From Serratia liquefaciens (lineage in GTDB: Bacteria > Pseudomonadota > Gammaproteobacteria > Enterobacterales > Enterobacteriaceae): a DNA stretch of 64,000 bases. The stretch's first letter is position 1, and each line of letters starts with the position of its first letter. The translations under genes and the position numbers were made by a program. Under the pieces are notes generated by a model that was not told where the DNA came from, ran no database searches, and was given only the letters and a program-made list of their open reading frames with translations. The DNA lies in the NCBI RefSeq assembly GCF_027594825.1, contig NZ_CP088930.1, positions 124,001 through 188,000 on the forward strand, in the 5' to 3' direction. Shown here piece by piece: positions 27,946 to 35,906 of the stretch.

Positions 27946-28085
27946 GGCTTTTATTCCCCCATGCTCCACAATGCCTCTGCGCCATGTCGGCTGCCGACGC
28001 CGCTTTGTAAGGATTTCGTAAGCGGTTTGGAAATATCTCATCAATGTATTTAATAAGGTTATAACGACGTTGCTTATGGTATGCA

Positions 28086-28100
28086 TTGTCATTATTATCA
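28086..28100. promoter_or_regulatory. Candidate Fur box upstream of the TonB receptor
   Basis: TTGTCATTATTATCA matches the 7-1-7 Fur pattern (TGATAAT-n-ATTATCA) at 11 of 14 positions, with a perfect right half. It lies about 130 bp upstream of the receptor start, which suggests iron repression of the receptor and haem-binding genes. Confidence 0.45.
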
Positions 28101-28230
28101 ATTTACTGAGTCTGCGAAGAAAGACCTTTATTTTACCATTATTAATTTCTCTTAATCCCTTTTGACTCGGTTAAACCCGAGTGGCGAAGCAACTGCGAGC
28201 AAATACTAATAATTAATGCAGGGCTAACAC

Positions 28231-30588
28231 ATGTGCAGAACTTTTAATTGCCGGGGAATTATCGGGCATTCCGCCTTATGGGGCGCGTTAATCGCCAGCG
28301 CCTTTAACGCCAATGCCGAAGTTAAGAAAACCTCATTAGAAAAGACCACGCAAAGTGAAGAGGAAATAACGGTGGTGGCGCCGGCTATTGAAAACAAATC
28401 CGGAACAATCACCACAATTACCGCGCAGGACATGCAGAAAAAAGGGGGTAATGATTTCGGTTCGATTATGCGTTACGAACCCTTGATCAGTGCCACCGGC
28501 GTCAGCGGGGGCTCATCATCGGGGAAAAGCGGTTTCGATCGCAGTGGGTATACCGGTTATAACATCCGTGGCCTGGAGAGCAATCGCGTCGGATTGGACG
28601 TCGACGGCATTCCACAGCCTGATGCCACTGGCCGCAGCTACGTCAGCCGCGCCGGGCTCAATACCTTTGGAATCGGCAGGGACTATATCGACCCTTACAT
28701 GTACGGCCAGGTGGAGATCGAATCGGGCGCAACCTCGATTGAACGCAGTAATACCTCTATTGGCGGCGCCGTTTCATTTTTACCGAAATCAGCCGATCAG
28801 TACCTGTCCCCCACCAAACAGACCTACTTTGGTTATCAGAGCGATTACGATTCGTCTAATCGCAGCTGGCACAATGGCATTACCGCCGCTGCGGGCGATG
28901 AACAACTGCGCGGGGTGTTTGTTTACAGTCGCCGTGACGGCCAGGAAACGCGCAATAACAGCGGCACCCACCAGGCCTATCCGGCTAACTGGCACACCAA
29001 TGCGCTGATGGCCTCCGGTATCTGGCAACCGAACGACGAGCACAAACTCACCGGCACGGTGGATTATTATGACAAAACCAACCATACCCATTACGACAGT
29101 TGGAACTCGGCCGGCAGTGCCATTCTGGGGACCGCCCAACAGCAAAGCAATACGCGCCGTTGGGGAGTGAGCCTGAAAGATGAATGGACGCCGTACAACG
29201 ATTTTGTCGATACCCTGACCTCAAAAGTCTATTACCAACAGACTCAGGCGCATGACAACACCTATATGCCCACCAGCACTGGCAGCATGGAGCGGGTGTA
29301 CTCCGACTACAACGTCAACACCTATGGTTTTGAAAGCCAGATAGCCAAAACATGGGGACGGCATACGCTGAGCGGGGGACTCAATGCAAGGTTGACCGAT
29401 ACCGAGCGACCGTTCCGTGAAGAGCCAGCACCCAGTGCATTTACCGCCATCATGCAGCCGGAATCCGACAGTCGCAGCTATGTGCTGGGCGGTTTTGTGC
29501 AGGACAGGATCCAGTTCGATCTCGACGGGCACGGTTTTGCCGTGGTACCGGGCGTACGCGTGGCTCACCAAAGCACCAAGCCGCAAAACCTGAGCAGCCT
29601 GACGACCGGCAGCACGGTGCTGACGGAGTCCGAGTTGGAAACGCTGTACGGCAAAAGCAACACCGATACCCAGGTCCTGCCGTCACTCAGCTTCCAGTAC
29701 AATCTGACGCCGACGCTGATGACTTATCTCCAGTACAAACGCGGTGCGCAGTTCCCTAACGCCAGCCAACTTTATGGCTCATGGAACCTCGGCTCCAGCT
29801 ACGCAGGCACCGCACAGTATGCGTTGATCGGCAACGCCGATCTGAATACCGAGACCAGCAATAACCTGGAATGGGGCGTGAAAGGAGATGTTGTCGAAGG
29901 CGTGACCCTGCGCACCTCGCTGTTCTACAACACCTATAAAAACTTCATTGCTTATACCCGCTACCAGCGTGCCAGCAGTCCGGACAAGTTTGCTAACGTG
30001 CCGTCCAATATCTACACCATCTATCAGGCAGAAAACCGCGACAAGGCCTATATCTACGGTGGTGAAATCAGCACCCGGCTGAATTTTGGCACCTGGTTTG
30101 AGCAGGTTAATGGCCTGAGCGCCAACTTTGCCCTGGGGTATAACCAGGGCAAGTCCAAGTCCAGTTACTCCGGCGATAAATATGTCGATATCGACAGCGT
30201 CGCGCCAATGAAGGCCATTGTCGGCGTGGCGTGGGACGATCCGGCAAAACGCTACGGCGCGGCGGTGACCGCGACCTTCGTTAAAGGCAAGCAGGCAACG
30301 GCCACCAACCGTGAAAGCTACAACAACGCCAGCGGCAGTACGCTCACCGACGCAACCACGGAATATTTGCGCGTGCCGGGTTATGGCCTGGTGGATATGT
30401 CCGCCTACTGGCAGGTGGCCCGTAATGTGAAGCTGAGCGGCGGTGTGTATAACATCACCGACAGAAAATACCGTGACTACCTGAGCAGCCGCGAACTCAC
30501 GGACTCGACCCAACAGGATGCTTACGACAATGCGTTGGCCGTTATGCCGGGAAGAACTTTCCAGTTAGGCGTAAACGTGGATTTCTAA
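28231..30588 (+). CDS. TonB-dependent outer-membrane receptor, haemoglobin/haem type
   Basis: The 785-residue protein has a signal peptide ending near ...SAFNANA, a TonB box (EITVVA at about 46-51), a plug domain (IRGLESNRVGLDVDGIPQPD; IESGATSIERSNTSIGGAVS) and a barrel ending in the expected C-terminal Phe (LGVNVDF). The NITDRKYRDYLSSRE stretch near the end is common in the haemoglobin/transferrin/lactoferrin receptor group. The gene downstream encodes a haem-binding protein, which supports haem as the ligand. It is not HasR, which is longer and is accompanied by other has genes. The ATG at 28231 has AGGG upstream. A candidate Fur box lies in the leader. Confidence 0.88.
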   Translation: MCRTFNCRGIIGHSALWGALIASAFNANAEVKKTSLEKTTQSEEEITVVAPAIENKSGTITTITAQDMQKKGGNDFGSIMRYEPLISATGVSGGSSSGKSGFDRSGYTGYNIRGLESNRVGLDVDGIPQPDATGRSYVSRAGLNTFGIGRDYIDPYMYGQVEIESGATSIERSNTSIGGAVSFLPKSADQYLSPTKQTYFGYQSDYDSSNRSWHNGITAAAGDEQLRGVFVYSRRDGQETRNNSGTHQAYPANWHTNALMASGIWQPNDEHKLTGTVDYYDKTNHTHYDSWNSAGSAILGTAQQQSNTRRWGVSLKDEWTPYNDFVDTLTSKVYYQQTQAHDNTYMPTSTGSMERVYSDYNVNTYGFESQIAKTWGRHTLSGGLNARLTDTERPFREEPAPSAFTAIMQPESDSRSYVLGGFVQDRIQFDLDGHGFAVVPGVRVAHQSTKPQNLSSLTTGSTVLTESELETLYGKSNTDTQVLPSLSFQYNLTPTLMTYLQYKRGAQFPNASQLYGSWNLGSSYAGTAQYALIGNADLNTETSNNLEWGVKGDVVEGVTLRTSLFYNTYKNFIAYTRYQRASSPDKFANVPSNIYTIYQAENRDKAYIYGGEISTRLNFGTWFEQVNGLSANFALGYNQGKSKSSYSGDKYVDIDSVAPMKAIVGVAWDDPAKRYGAAVTATFVKGKQATATNRESYNNASGSTLTDATTEYLRVPGYGLVDMSAYWQVARNVKLSGGVYNITDRKYRDYLSSRELTDSTQQDAYDNALAVMPGRTFQLGVNVDF

Positions 30589-30623
30589 GCCCATCCTGCG
30601 GATGAACCCTTAACGTTCCTTAT

Positions 30624-30649
30624 GCCGCCTTTCGTCAGCGAAGGGCGGC
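30624..30649. other. Strong hairpin between receptor and haem-binding gene
   Basis: GCCGCCTTTCG and CGAAGGGCGGC pair over eleven positions with one wobble and a short loop. It sits 36 bp after the receptor stop and 35 bp before the next ATG, with no T-run. It may lower read-through or protect the 3' end of the receptor message. Confidence 0.5.
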
Positions 30650-30683
30650 TATGTCATTCATCCCCCGTTGAAGGAGACACCCA

Positions 30684-31502
30684 ATGAAACTGTGGATTAT
30701 CGGCTTGCTGGCGCTGCCGTTTTCGGCCTTCGCCAACGAACGCGTGATTTCGATTGGCGGAGATATCACGGAGATTGTTTATGCGCTTGGCGCCCAGCAA
30801 AGCTTGGTCGCACGCGACAGCACCAGTCTGCAACCGCCGCAGGCCACGGAGCTGCCTAATGTCGGTTATATGCGGCTGCTCAACGCCGAAGGGATCCTGG
30901 CGATGAAACCCACGCTGGTGATCGCCAGCATGCTGTCGCAACCCTCGTTGGCATTGCAGCAGGTTGAGCAGGCCGGGGTAAAAGTCGTCACCGTGACAGG
31001 CAAACCCGAGCTGAGCGCGATCGACGAAAAAATAGCCGTGATCGCCGCCACCCTGGGCCGCGAAAAAGAGGGGAAAGCCCTGCAGGCAGAGTTGGATCGC
31101 CAGCTCGCCGCGATGCCGACGAACCCTTTGCCGGTCAAGGTGCTGTTTATCATGGCTCACACTGGGATCACGGCCATGGGTGCAGGCAGCGGCACCGCCG
31201 CCGATGGCGCCATTCGCAGCGCCGGGCTGCAAAATGCCATGGGCGGCGTAGCACGTTATCAATCGTTAACCCAGGAGGGCCTGGTGGCTGCTGCGCCGCA
31301 GTTGCTGGTGATAGGCAAAGGCAGTTTGCAACGAATGGGCGGAGAAGCGAACATCTGGGCGCTGCCCGGATTGGCTTTTACCCCGGCGGGTCAACAAAGA
31401 CGTCTGTTGGTGATTGATGATAATGCACTGCTGAGTTTTGGCCTGGCCATGCCGGCGGCCATCGGCCAACTGCGGCAGGCGGCTCAAGCCGTAACCCCTT
31501 AA
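30684..31502 (+). CDS. hmuT: Haem (hemin) ABC transporter substrate-binding protein, HmuT-like
   Basis: The 272-residue product starts with a signal peptide (LWIIGLLALPFSAFANE) and has the type III binding-protein layout of haem and siderophore carriers: RVISIGGDITEIVYALGAQQ, then LPNVGYMRLLNAEGILAMKP, and a later GKGSLQRMGGEANIWALPGL. The Y-M-R-x-L-N-A-E-G segment is typical of HmuT-type haem carriers. The start has AAGGAG seven bases upstream. It is 95 bp downstream of the TonB receptor. The permease and ATPase usually found in a hmu operon are absent; the next gene is on the opposite strand and overlaps its stop by 4 bp. Confidence 0.88.
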   Translation: MKLWIIGLLALPFSAFANERVISIGGDITEIVYALGAQQSLVARDSTSLQPPQATELPNVGYMRLLNAEGILAMKPTLVIASMLSQPSLALQQVEQAGVKVVTVTGKPELSAIDEKIAVIAATLGREKEGKALQAELDRQLAAMPTNPLPVKVLFIMAHTGITAMGAGSGTAADGAIRSAGLQNAMGGVARYQSLTQEGLVAAAPQLLVIGKGSLQRMGGEANIWALPGLAFTPAGQQRRLLVIDDNALLSFGLAMPAAIGQLRQAAQAVTP

Positions 31503-31792
31503 CCTTTCTTACCTTTATTGTCTAGGTGCCCTAATGAGCGCTCGGGGAAACAATGGTCGCGCAAGCGCTGTTTCAATGCCGCCGCATCCGGAAAGCCGCC
31601 CTCGATTTTACGATCCCAAAGTACCACGTCGTCGACGGTGATTTCATAAATGCCACCGGTACCGGGCACCAGCGTGACGGCAGCTAAATCGGTGCTAAAG
31701 GTGTGGAGCAACTCTTGCGCCATCCACGCCGCACGTAGCAGCCAGTTGCACTGCGAACAATAGTGAATAGTAACAACAGGGGATGTTTTCAT
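31499..31792 (-). CDS. SelT/SelW/SelH (Rdx) family selenoprotein homologue
   Basis: This 97-residue protein has the thioredoxin-like redox motif C-S-Q-C in VTIHYCSQCNWLLRAAWMAQ and the core GGIYEITVDDVVLWDRK, matching the Rdx family. In bacteria the selenocysteine is normally cysteine, as here. The family is thought to take part in thiol redox chemistry, with no firm substrate. It ends with a four-base overlap of the stop of the haem-binding gene on the other strand and is a single-gene unit between two unrelated loci. Confidence 0.88.
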   Translation of the reverse strand: MKTSPVVTIHYCSQCNWLLRAAWMAQELLHTFSTDLAAVTLVPGTGGIYEITVDDVVLWDRKIEGGFPDAAALKQRLRDHCFPERSLGHLDNKGKKG

Positions 31793-31863
31793 TGGCAGAA
31801 CCTGAGCGGCGAGCGAGAACCTGCATCATCGAACGCCGCCGCAGTGCTGTCAAGCCGACATCC

Positions 31864-33879
31864 TTAGGGACGCAGCGAGGTCAAATCAATCTGCCACTTG
31901 TTGATTTTATTGTACAAGGTGGTGCGCGAAAGCCCGAGCAGACGAGCCGCCTGTCGCAGATTACCGTTACTGGACTCAATGATCTGAATGATATGGGCGC
32001 GTTCATTGTCCTCCAGACGGCTTGAGGGGATGGCTTCCTGTTCAGGAAAAGCTTGGGCGATCTCCCTGGGCAGATCATCCACGTCGATCAGCAACCCTTC
32101 GCACAGGTTCACCATCCGCTCCACCAGGTTTTCCAATTCACGCACGTTGCCGGGCCAGTGCCAGGCGTTAAGGCACACCATGGCCTGCGGCGAGACCTGC
32201 GGCGGGATCTTTTTCATCCGCGTACTCAGTTTGTGAATAAAGCCGTTGACCAGCCCGGCGATATCTTCCCGACGTTCACGCAGGGGCGGAACGGGGAGGG
32301 AAAGGACGTTCAGGCGGTAATAAAGGTCGCGACGAAATGCACCGTTCTCCACGGCCTGCAGCAAATCGCAGTGGGTAGCAGCAATAATTCGCACATTCAC
32401 TTTGACCGGATGTGCCGCGCCAATCCGCAACACTTCGCCTTCCTGCAACACCCGCAGCAGGCTGGTTTGCGCATCCAACGGCATTTCACCGATTTCGTCG
32501 AGTAGCAGCGTGCCGCCGTCCGCCAGTTCGAATTTGCCTGCCGAACCGCCACGCCGCGATCCGGTAAAGGCGCCATCGACGTAGCCAAACAGCTCGCTTT
32601 GCACCAGATCGCGCGGCAAGGCGCCGCAGTTGACCGCGACAAAGGGTTCGTTGCAGCGCTCACCGCCGTTGTGGATTGCCTGAGCGAACAGCTCCTTGCC
32701 GGTGCCGCTTTCCCCCGTCAGCAAGACCGTACTGTCACTGCGGCTGCAGGTGCGCGCCTGTACGATCGCCTCCCGCATACGGCTGGAATGGCCGAAGATC
32801 ATCTCGAAGGTGTAGCTGGCGCTCACGCCCATGACTCGTCGGGTGATGGCGCGGATACGCTGATTTTCACGCAGGGAGAGCACCCGGCCATTATCCGGCG
32901 CAGGCATCAGCGAAATCACGCAGCAGAGGGCCGGCTTGCCGACGGGCATAAAGACCATTTCGCGATCGTTGCAAAACGGCATGGTTAACAACGATCCGGA
33001 TTGGGGACGCAACAGCTCATCAATCGGCGTATCGCCGGGCTCCAACCCGCCAAAAATTTGGCGAGCATAGCGGTTGACCGTTTTCAGCCGGCCGTGGCCA
33101 TCGCAGACCATCACGCCTTCATTCAGGGTTTCCAAAATGGACTGTTGCTCGGCCAGCAGCCGGTGCAGCTTGAGCTGCTGACCGATGGCTTCCGCCGCCG
33201 CCTGCACGGTACCCAGAGTGTGGGCATTGAAATTATCCGGCGTGGCGGTGAGCGTCAGCACGCCAATCATGACGCCTTCGGCGTTGCGCACCGGCGCGGC
33301 GGCGCATTGGCGATGTCGTTGCCGCAGGCCCATTTTCCAGTTTTCACCGCTGAGCACATACACCAGCCGCTGTTCCAGCAGGCAGCGTGCGGTGCAGTTG
33401 GTGCCCTGAACCTCTTCACACAAGATGCTGCCGATCGGCGTCATGTCCGCGCCACAGTAGTGAAGGGTGACGCCATGGGCATCGGTCAGGTTGATGTGAC
33501 CGTCGGGATTATAGGCCAGCAGGTTTTCCATAATGCTGCGCGCCACGGCAATCAGCTCGGCATTGTGCGCCAGGATCGCCAGCAGTTGGTCAGCCGGCGG
33601 GGCGTGATAGACAAATTCATCCGGGTCGATGCCGTATTCCCGCGAGCGCCGCCAGGATTGCAGAATCGACTTGCGTATCCAACCAGGCTGTCCGCCTTCA
33701 TTAAACGCCTGCCATCCTTGCCAAAACAGGCTGTCCCATTCACCGGATTCCGCCCCTTCAGGCAGGCTGAATATCGGATCGCTCTCGTCTTTGATCGGCA
33801 TCAGGCCGGCGGCTGTCTGCATGGTGCGCCCCGCTGTTTGGAATGTAATGTTCATTTTATTGACATGTGAAATTGACAT
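31864..33879 (-). CDS. Sigma-54-dependent transcriptional activator, AcoR-like
   Basis: The 671-residue protein has an N-terminal GAF-type sensor region (CGADMTPIGSILCEEVQGTN), a PAS-like segment (EGVMVCDGHGRLKTVNRYAR), a central AAA+ domain and a Fis-type helix-turn-helix. In the AAA+ domain I see Walker A GESGTGKE, the sigma-54 contact loop as GAFTGS (Ser in place of the usual final Ala) and Walker B GGTLLLDEIGE. The C-terminus NLRQAARLLGLSRTTLYNKI binds DNA. It is divergent from the 34019 operon, whose promoter is of the sigma-54 type, so that operon is its likely target. The start is uncertain: ATG at 33879 is listed, but 33855 would keep the palindrome at 33870 outside the gene. Confidence 0.9.
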   Translation of the reverse strand: MSISHVNKMNITFQTAGRTMQTAAGLMPIKDESDPIFSLPEGAESGEWDSLFWQGWQAFNEGGQPGWIRKSILQSWRRSREYGIDPDEFVYHAPPADQLLAILAHNAELIAVARSIMENLLAYNPDGHINLTDAHGVTLHYCGADMTPIGSILCEEVQGTNCTARCLLEQRLVYVLSGENWKMGLRQRHRQCAAAPVRNAEGVMIGVLTLTATPDNFNAHTLGTVQAAAEAIGQQLKLHRLLAEQQSILETLNEGVMVCDGHGRLKTVNRYARQIFGGLEPGDTPIDELLRPQSGSLLTMPFCNDREMVFMPVGKPALCCVISLMPAPDNGRVLSLRENQRIRAITRRVMGVSASYTFEMIFGHSSRMREAIVQARTCSRSDSTVLLTGESGTGKELFAQAIHNGGERCNEPFVAVNCGALPRDLVQSELFGYVDGAFTGSRRGGSAGKFELADGGTLLLDEIGEMPLDAQTSLLRVLQEGEVLRIGAAHPVKVNVRIIAATHCDLLQAVENGAFRRDLYYRLNVLSLPVPPLRERREDIAGLVNGFIHKLSTRMKKIPPQVSPQAMVCLNAWHWPGNVRELENLVERMVNLCEGLLIDVDDLPREIAQAFPEQEAIPSSRLEDNERAHIIQIIESSNGNLRQAARLLGLSRTTLYNKINKWQIDLTSLRP

Positions 33880-33887
33880 GTCAATTT
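33870..33887. promoter_or_regulatory. Perfect 18-bp palindrome at the start of the sigma-54 activator gene
   Basis: AAATTGACA is followed by its exact complement TGTCAATTT, and a further TTGACATGT half-site lies ten bases to the left. It covers the listed start codon and is some 60-75 bp from the sigma-54 promoter, so it is a plausible operator for either direction. If it is an operator the regulator probably starts at 33855. Confidence 0.5.
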
Positions 33888-33946
33888 AGTTGTCACTTTG
33901 TTGTGCCTATCTGTGCAACGTCTCACAAATTCCGCGTGTTTTGAGC

Positions 33947-33962
33947 TGGCATCCCCTTTGCA
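33947..33962 (+). promoter_or_regulatory. Sigma-54 promoter of the inositol-type operon
   Basis: TGGCATCCCCTTTGCA has the invariant GG (33948-33949) and GC (33960-33961) ten bases apart, and both -24 and -12 elements fit the consensus well. Transcription would start near 33973, 46 bp ahead of the first ATG at 34019. TGTGCAACGTCTCACA at 33912-33927 is a possible activator site. Confidence 0.75.
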
Positions 33963-34018
33963 ATACCCAGGGTGAACCTCGTTGCCCAATAGGGCGTTAC
34001 CTCACATAAGGAATCACT

Positions 34019-35035
34019 ATGAGTCATTCATCCCAACCCCTGCGTGTTGGTTTGATCGGTGCCGGCAGAATGGGCACTTTCCATGCGGAGTCGCTGGCAC
34101 GGCGCGTACCGGGGGCGGTGTTGGCGGCGGTGGCCGATCCTCTGCCGGGCGCAGCTCAACGGCTGGCTGAGCGCTTGGGCGTTGAAGCCTACAGCGATTT
34201 GCAGGCGATGCTGGACAACCCGGCAATTGATGCGGTGGTAATAGCTTCTCCGGCACGAACCCATGCGGAGTGGGTAATTGCAGCGGCAAAGGCCGGCAAG
34301 CATGTGTTCTGCGAAAAGCCGATGGCCATCACGCTGGATGAGGCAGACAGTGTCATTGCTGCCGCAAAACGGGCGGGGGTGGTTTTACAGGTCGGCTTTA
34401 ATCGCCGTTTTGTCAGCGGATTTGCCGCCGCTATCTCCGCCGTGAAGGCGGGTGAGAATGGCACCACGCAGTTGTCCCGTTCGGTGACGCGCGACCCCTT
34501 GCTACGGGATCCGGCGCCTATCCCGGCGTGGACCATCTTTCTAGAAACCTTGATTCATGATTTCGATACCTTACTGCATTTCAACCCTGGCGCCAGGCCG
34601 GTAGAGGTTTATGCGTTGGCGGATGCCCTGGTGCGGCCGGACTTCAAAGACCAAGGGCTGCTGGACACCGCCGTGGTCACCCTTCGCTTTGACAACGGGG
34701 CTATCGCCACCGCCGAAGCCAATTTCCAGGCGGTGTACGGTTACGACGTGCGCGGCGAGGTGTTTGGCAGCAAAGGCATGTTGCAGGCGGGCAATATCAA
34801 CCTGAACAACTGCGTGCGTTATCACGCCGGAGGCATCGCCATAGAAACGTCGCGGCAGGATACCGATCTGTTGCGTGACGCCTACGTGGCGGAGTTGACC
34901 GAATTCGCCCAGAGCATCCGGCAAGGTTGCAGTCCGCGTGCTACCGGACAAGATGCGCGCAATGCGCTGGCAATAGCCTTGGCCTGTATCGAGTCGGTGC
35001 AGCAGGGCAAACCGGTCAAGCTGGAGGGGCAATGA
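34019..35035 (+). CDS. Gfo/Idh/MocA oxidoreductase, inositol 2-dehydrogenase-like
   Basis: The 338-residue product has an N-terminal Rossmann fold (RVGLIGAGRMGTFHAESLAR), the family E-K-P motif in GKHVFCEKPMAITLDEAD with its catalytic Lys, and LIHDFDTLLHF, which contains the His-x-x-x-Asp pattern of inositol dehydrogenases. It is expected to oxidise a cyclic polyol or sugar with NAD. The start follows AAGGA and lies behind the sigma-54 promoter. The stop overlaps the start of the TIM-barrel gene. Without other iol genes nearby, myo-inositol itself is only one possibility; scyllo-inositol or a rhizopine are alternatives. Confidence 0.88.
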   Translation: MSHSSQPLRVGLIGAGRMGTFHAESLARRVPGAVLAAVADPLPGAAQRLAERLGVEAYSDLQAMLDNPAIDAVVIASPARTHAEWVIAAAKAGKHVFCEKPMAITLDEADSVIAAAKRAGVVLQVGFNRRFVSGFAAAISAVKAGENGTTQLSRSVTRDPLLRDPAPIPAWTIFLETLIHDFDTLLHFNPGARPVEVYALADALVRPDFKDQGLLDTAVVTLRFDNGAIATAEANFQAVYGYDVRGEVFGSKGMLQAGNINLNNCVRYHAGGIAIETSRQDTDLLRDAYVAELTEFAQSIRQGCSPRATGQDARNALAIALACIESVQQGKPVKLEGQ

Positions 35036-35814
35036 TGGCGAGTTATCAGCTTTCCGCGTGTGCCGAAATGGTATTTCTCGATCTGCCCTTTGCCGAGCGC
35101 GTGGCGCGTATCGATGCGCTAGGGTTTGGCGTTGAAATGTGGAACTGGGCCAATAAAGACCTTGATGCTTTGGCCGCCAGCGGGGCGCGCTTCACGTCAA
35201 TGACCGGTTATCTCAGCGGTAACCTGACCGACGACGAGGAGATTGCCCAATTGTTGCACACCGCCGAGCAGTCATTGGCCGTCGCACAACGTTTGAATTG
35301 CCCGAGCCTGAATCTTCACGGCACCGGGCTGGATCCCCAGGGGTTACCGGTGAAACCGGTGGCGGTGGTAACCGGTGCGATGTGGCTCAAGGCGGCCGAC
35401 ACGCTAAGCCGGTTGGCGTACATGGCGGAGCGGGCCGGGAAAGTCTTCACGCTGGAAAACCTCAATTTGCCGCGCGACCACCCCGGCACGCCCTTCGCCA
35501 AAGCCTGCGATACCCTGGCTCTGGTGGAGGCGGTAAACCGCCCAGGCCTGAAGATGAATCTCGATCTTTACCATGCGCAGATTGGCGAAGGGGATCTTAT
35601 CGAACTGATCCGTCGCTGTGGCCCGGCAATAGGGGAAATCCAGGTGGCGGACGTGCCGGGGCGGCAACAGCCTGGTACCGGTGAAATCAATTACCGCGCC
35701 ATCGCACGCACGTTAGAAGACATCGGTTATCAGGGCGTGGTGGCGATGGAAGGGTGGGCATCCGGTGACAGCACCGACGCGCTGTTACAGTTCCGCGACC
35801 ATTTTACCCGATAG
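35035..35814 (+). CDS. TIM-barrel isomerase/epimerase, hydroxypyruvate isomerase-like
   Basis: This 259-residue protein reads as a xylose-isomerase-like TIM barrel: FAERVARIDALGFGVEMWNW, LNCPSLNLHGTG, VFTLENLNLPRDHPGTPFAK with a metal-ligand Glu, LKMNLDLYHAQIGEGDL with Asp and His, and GEIQVADVPGRQQPGTGEIN. The pattern fits the hydroxypyruvate isomerase / IolE-IolI neighbourhood. Two adjacent ATGs occur (35032, 35035); the second is better spaced from GGAGGGG and shares a base with the upstream TGA. Together with the dehydrogenase it suggests a short oxidation-isomerisation pathway for a polyol. Confidence 0.87.
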   Translation: MASYQLSACAEMVFLDLPFAERVARIDALGFGVEMWNWANKDLDALAASGARFTSMTGYLSGNLTDDEEIAQLLHTAEQSLAVAQRLNCPSLNLHGTGLDPQGLPVKPVAVVTGAMWLKAADTLSRLAYMAERAGKVFTLENLNLPRDHPGTPFAKACDTLALVEAVNRPGLKMNLDLYHAQIGEGDLIELIRRCGPAIGEIQVADVPGRQQPGTGEINYRAIARTLEDIGYQGVVAMEGWASGDSTDALLQFRDHFTR

Positions 35815-35825
35815 CCTGAACACAT

Positions 35826-35846
35826 CCGGGCAGGGTCGGTGCCCGG
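35826..35846 (+). terminator. Hairpin between isomerase and binding-protein genes
   Basis: CCGGGCA and TGCCCGG form a perfect seven-pair stem with a seven-base loop, 12 bp after the isomerase stop. Placed inside an operon and lacking a T-run, it may set the relative amounts of enzyme and binding-protein mRNA. Confidence 0.45.
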
Positions 35847-35906
35847 CAGGCAAAAATGATGCGTTGATTTTAATAATAAATAAACCTCAACCTACAGGAT
35901 GTCATC

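Larger units (their letters stand above)
27910..28230. other. Intergenic region between serralysin and the TonB receptor
   Basis: Apart from the protease terminator at its left end and a candidate Fur site near 28086, this 320-bp stretch has no gene I can support. It becomes AT-rich towards the receptor start. Confidence 0.5.

Noticed and set aside
29779..30513. Minus-strand frame of 244 codons inside the TonB receptor
   Set aside because: It is antisense to the receptor barrel, which has convincing family motifs right to the final Phe.
33001..33870. Plus-strand frame of 289 codons inside the sigma-54 activator
   Set aside because: It is antisense to the GAF and PAS region of the activator and has no domain features.
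33947..33962. A similar sigma-54 promoter upstream of adhP
   Set aside because: I searched 53950-54155 for GG-N10-GC with TGGC and TTGC elements. A TGGC near 54045 has no GC at the right spacing.
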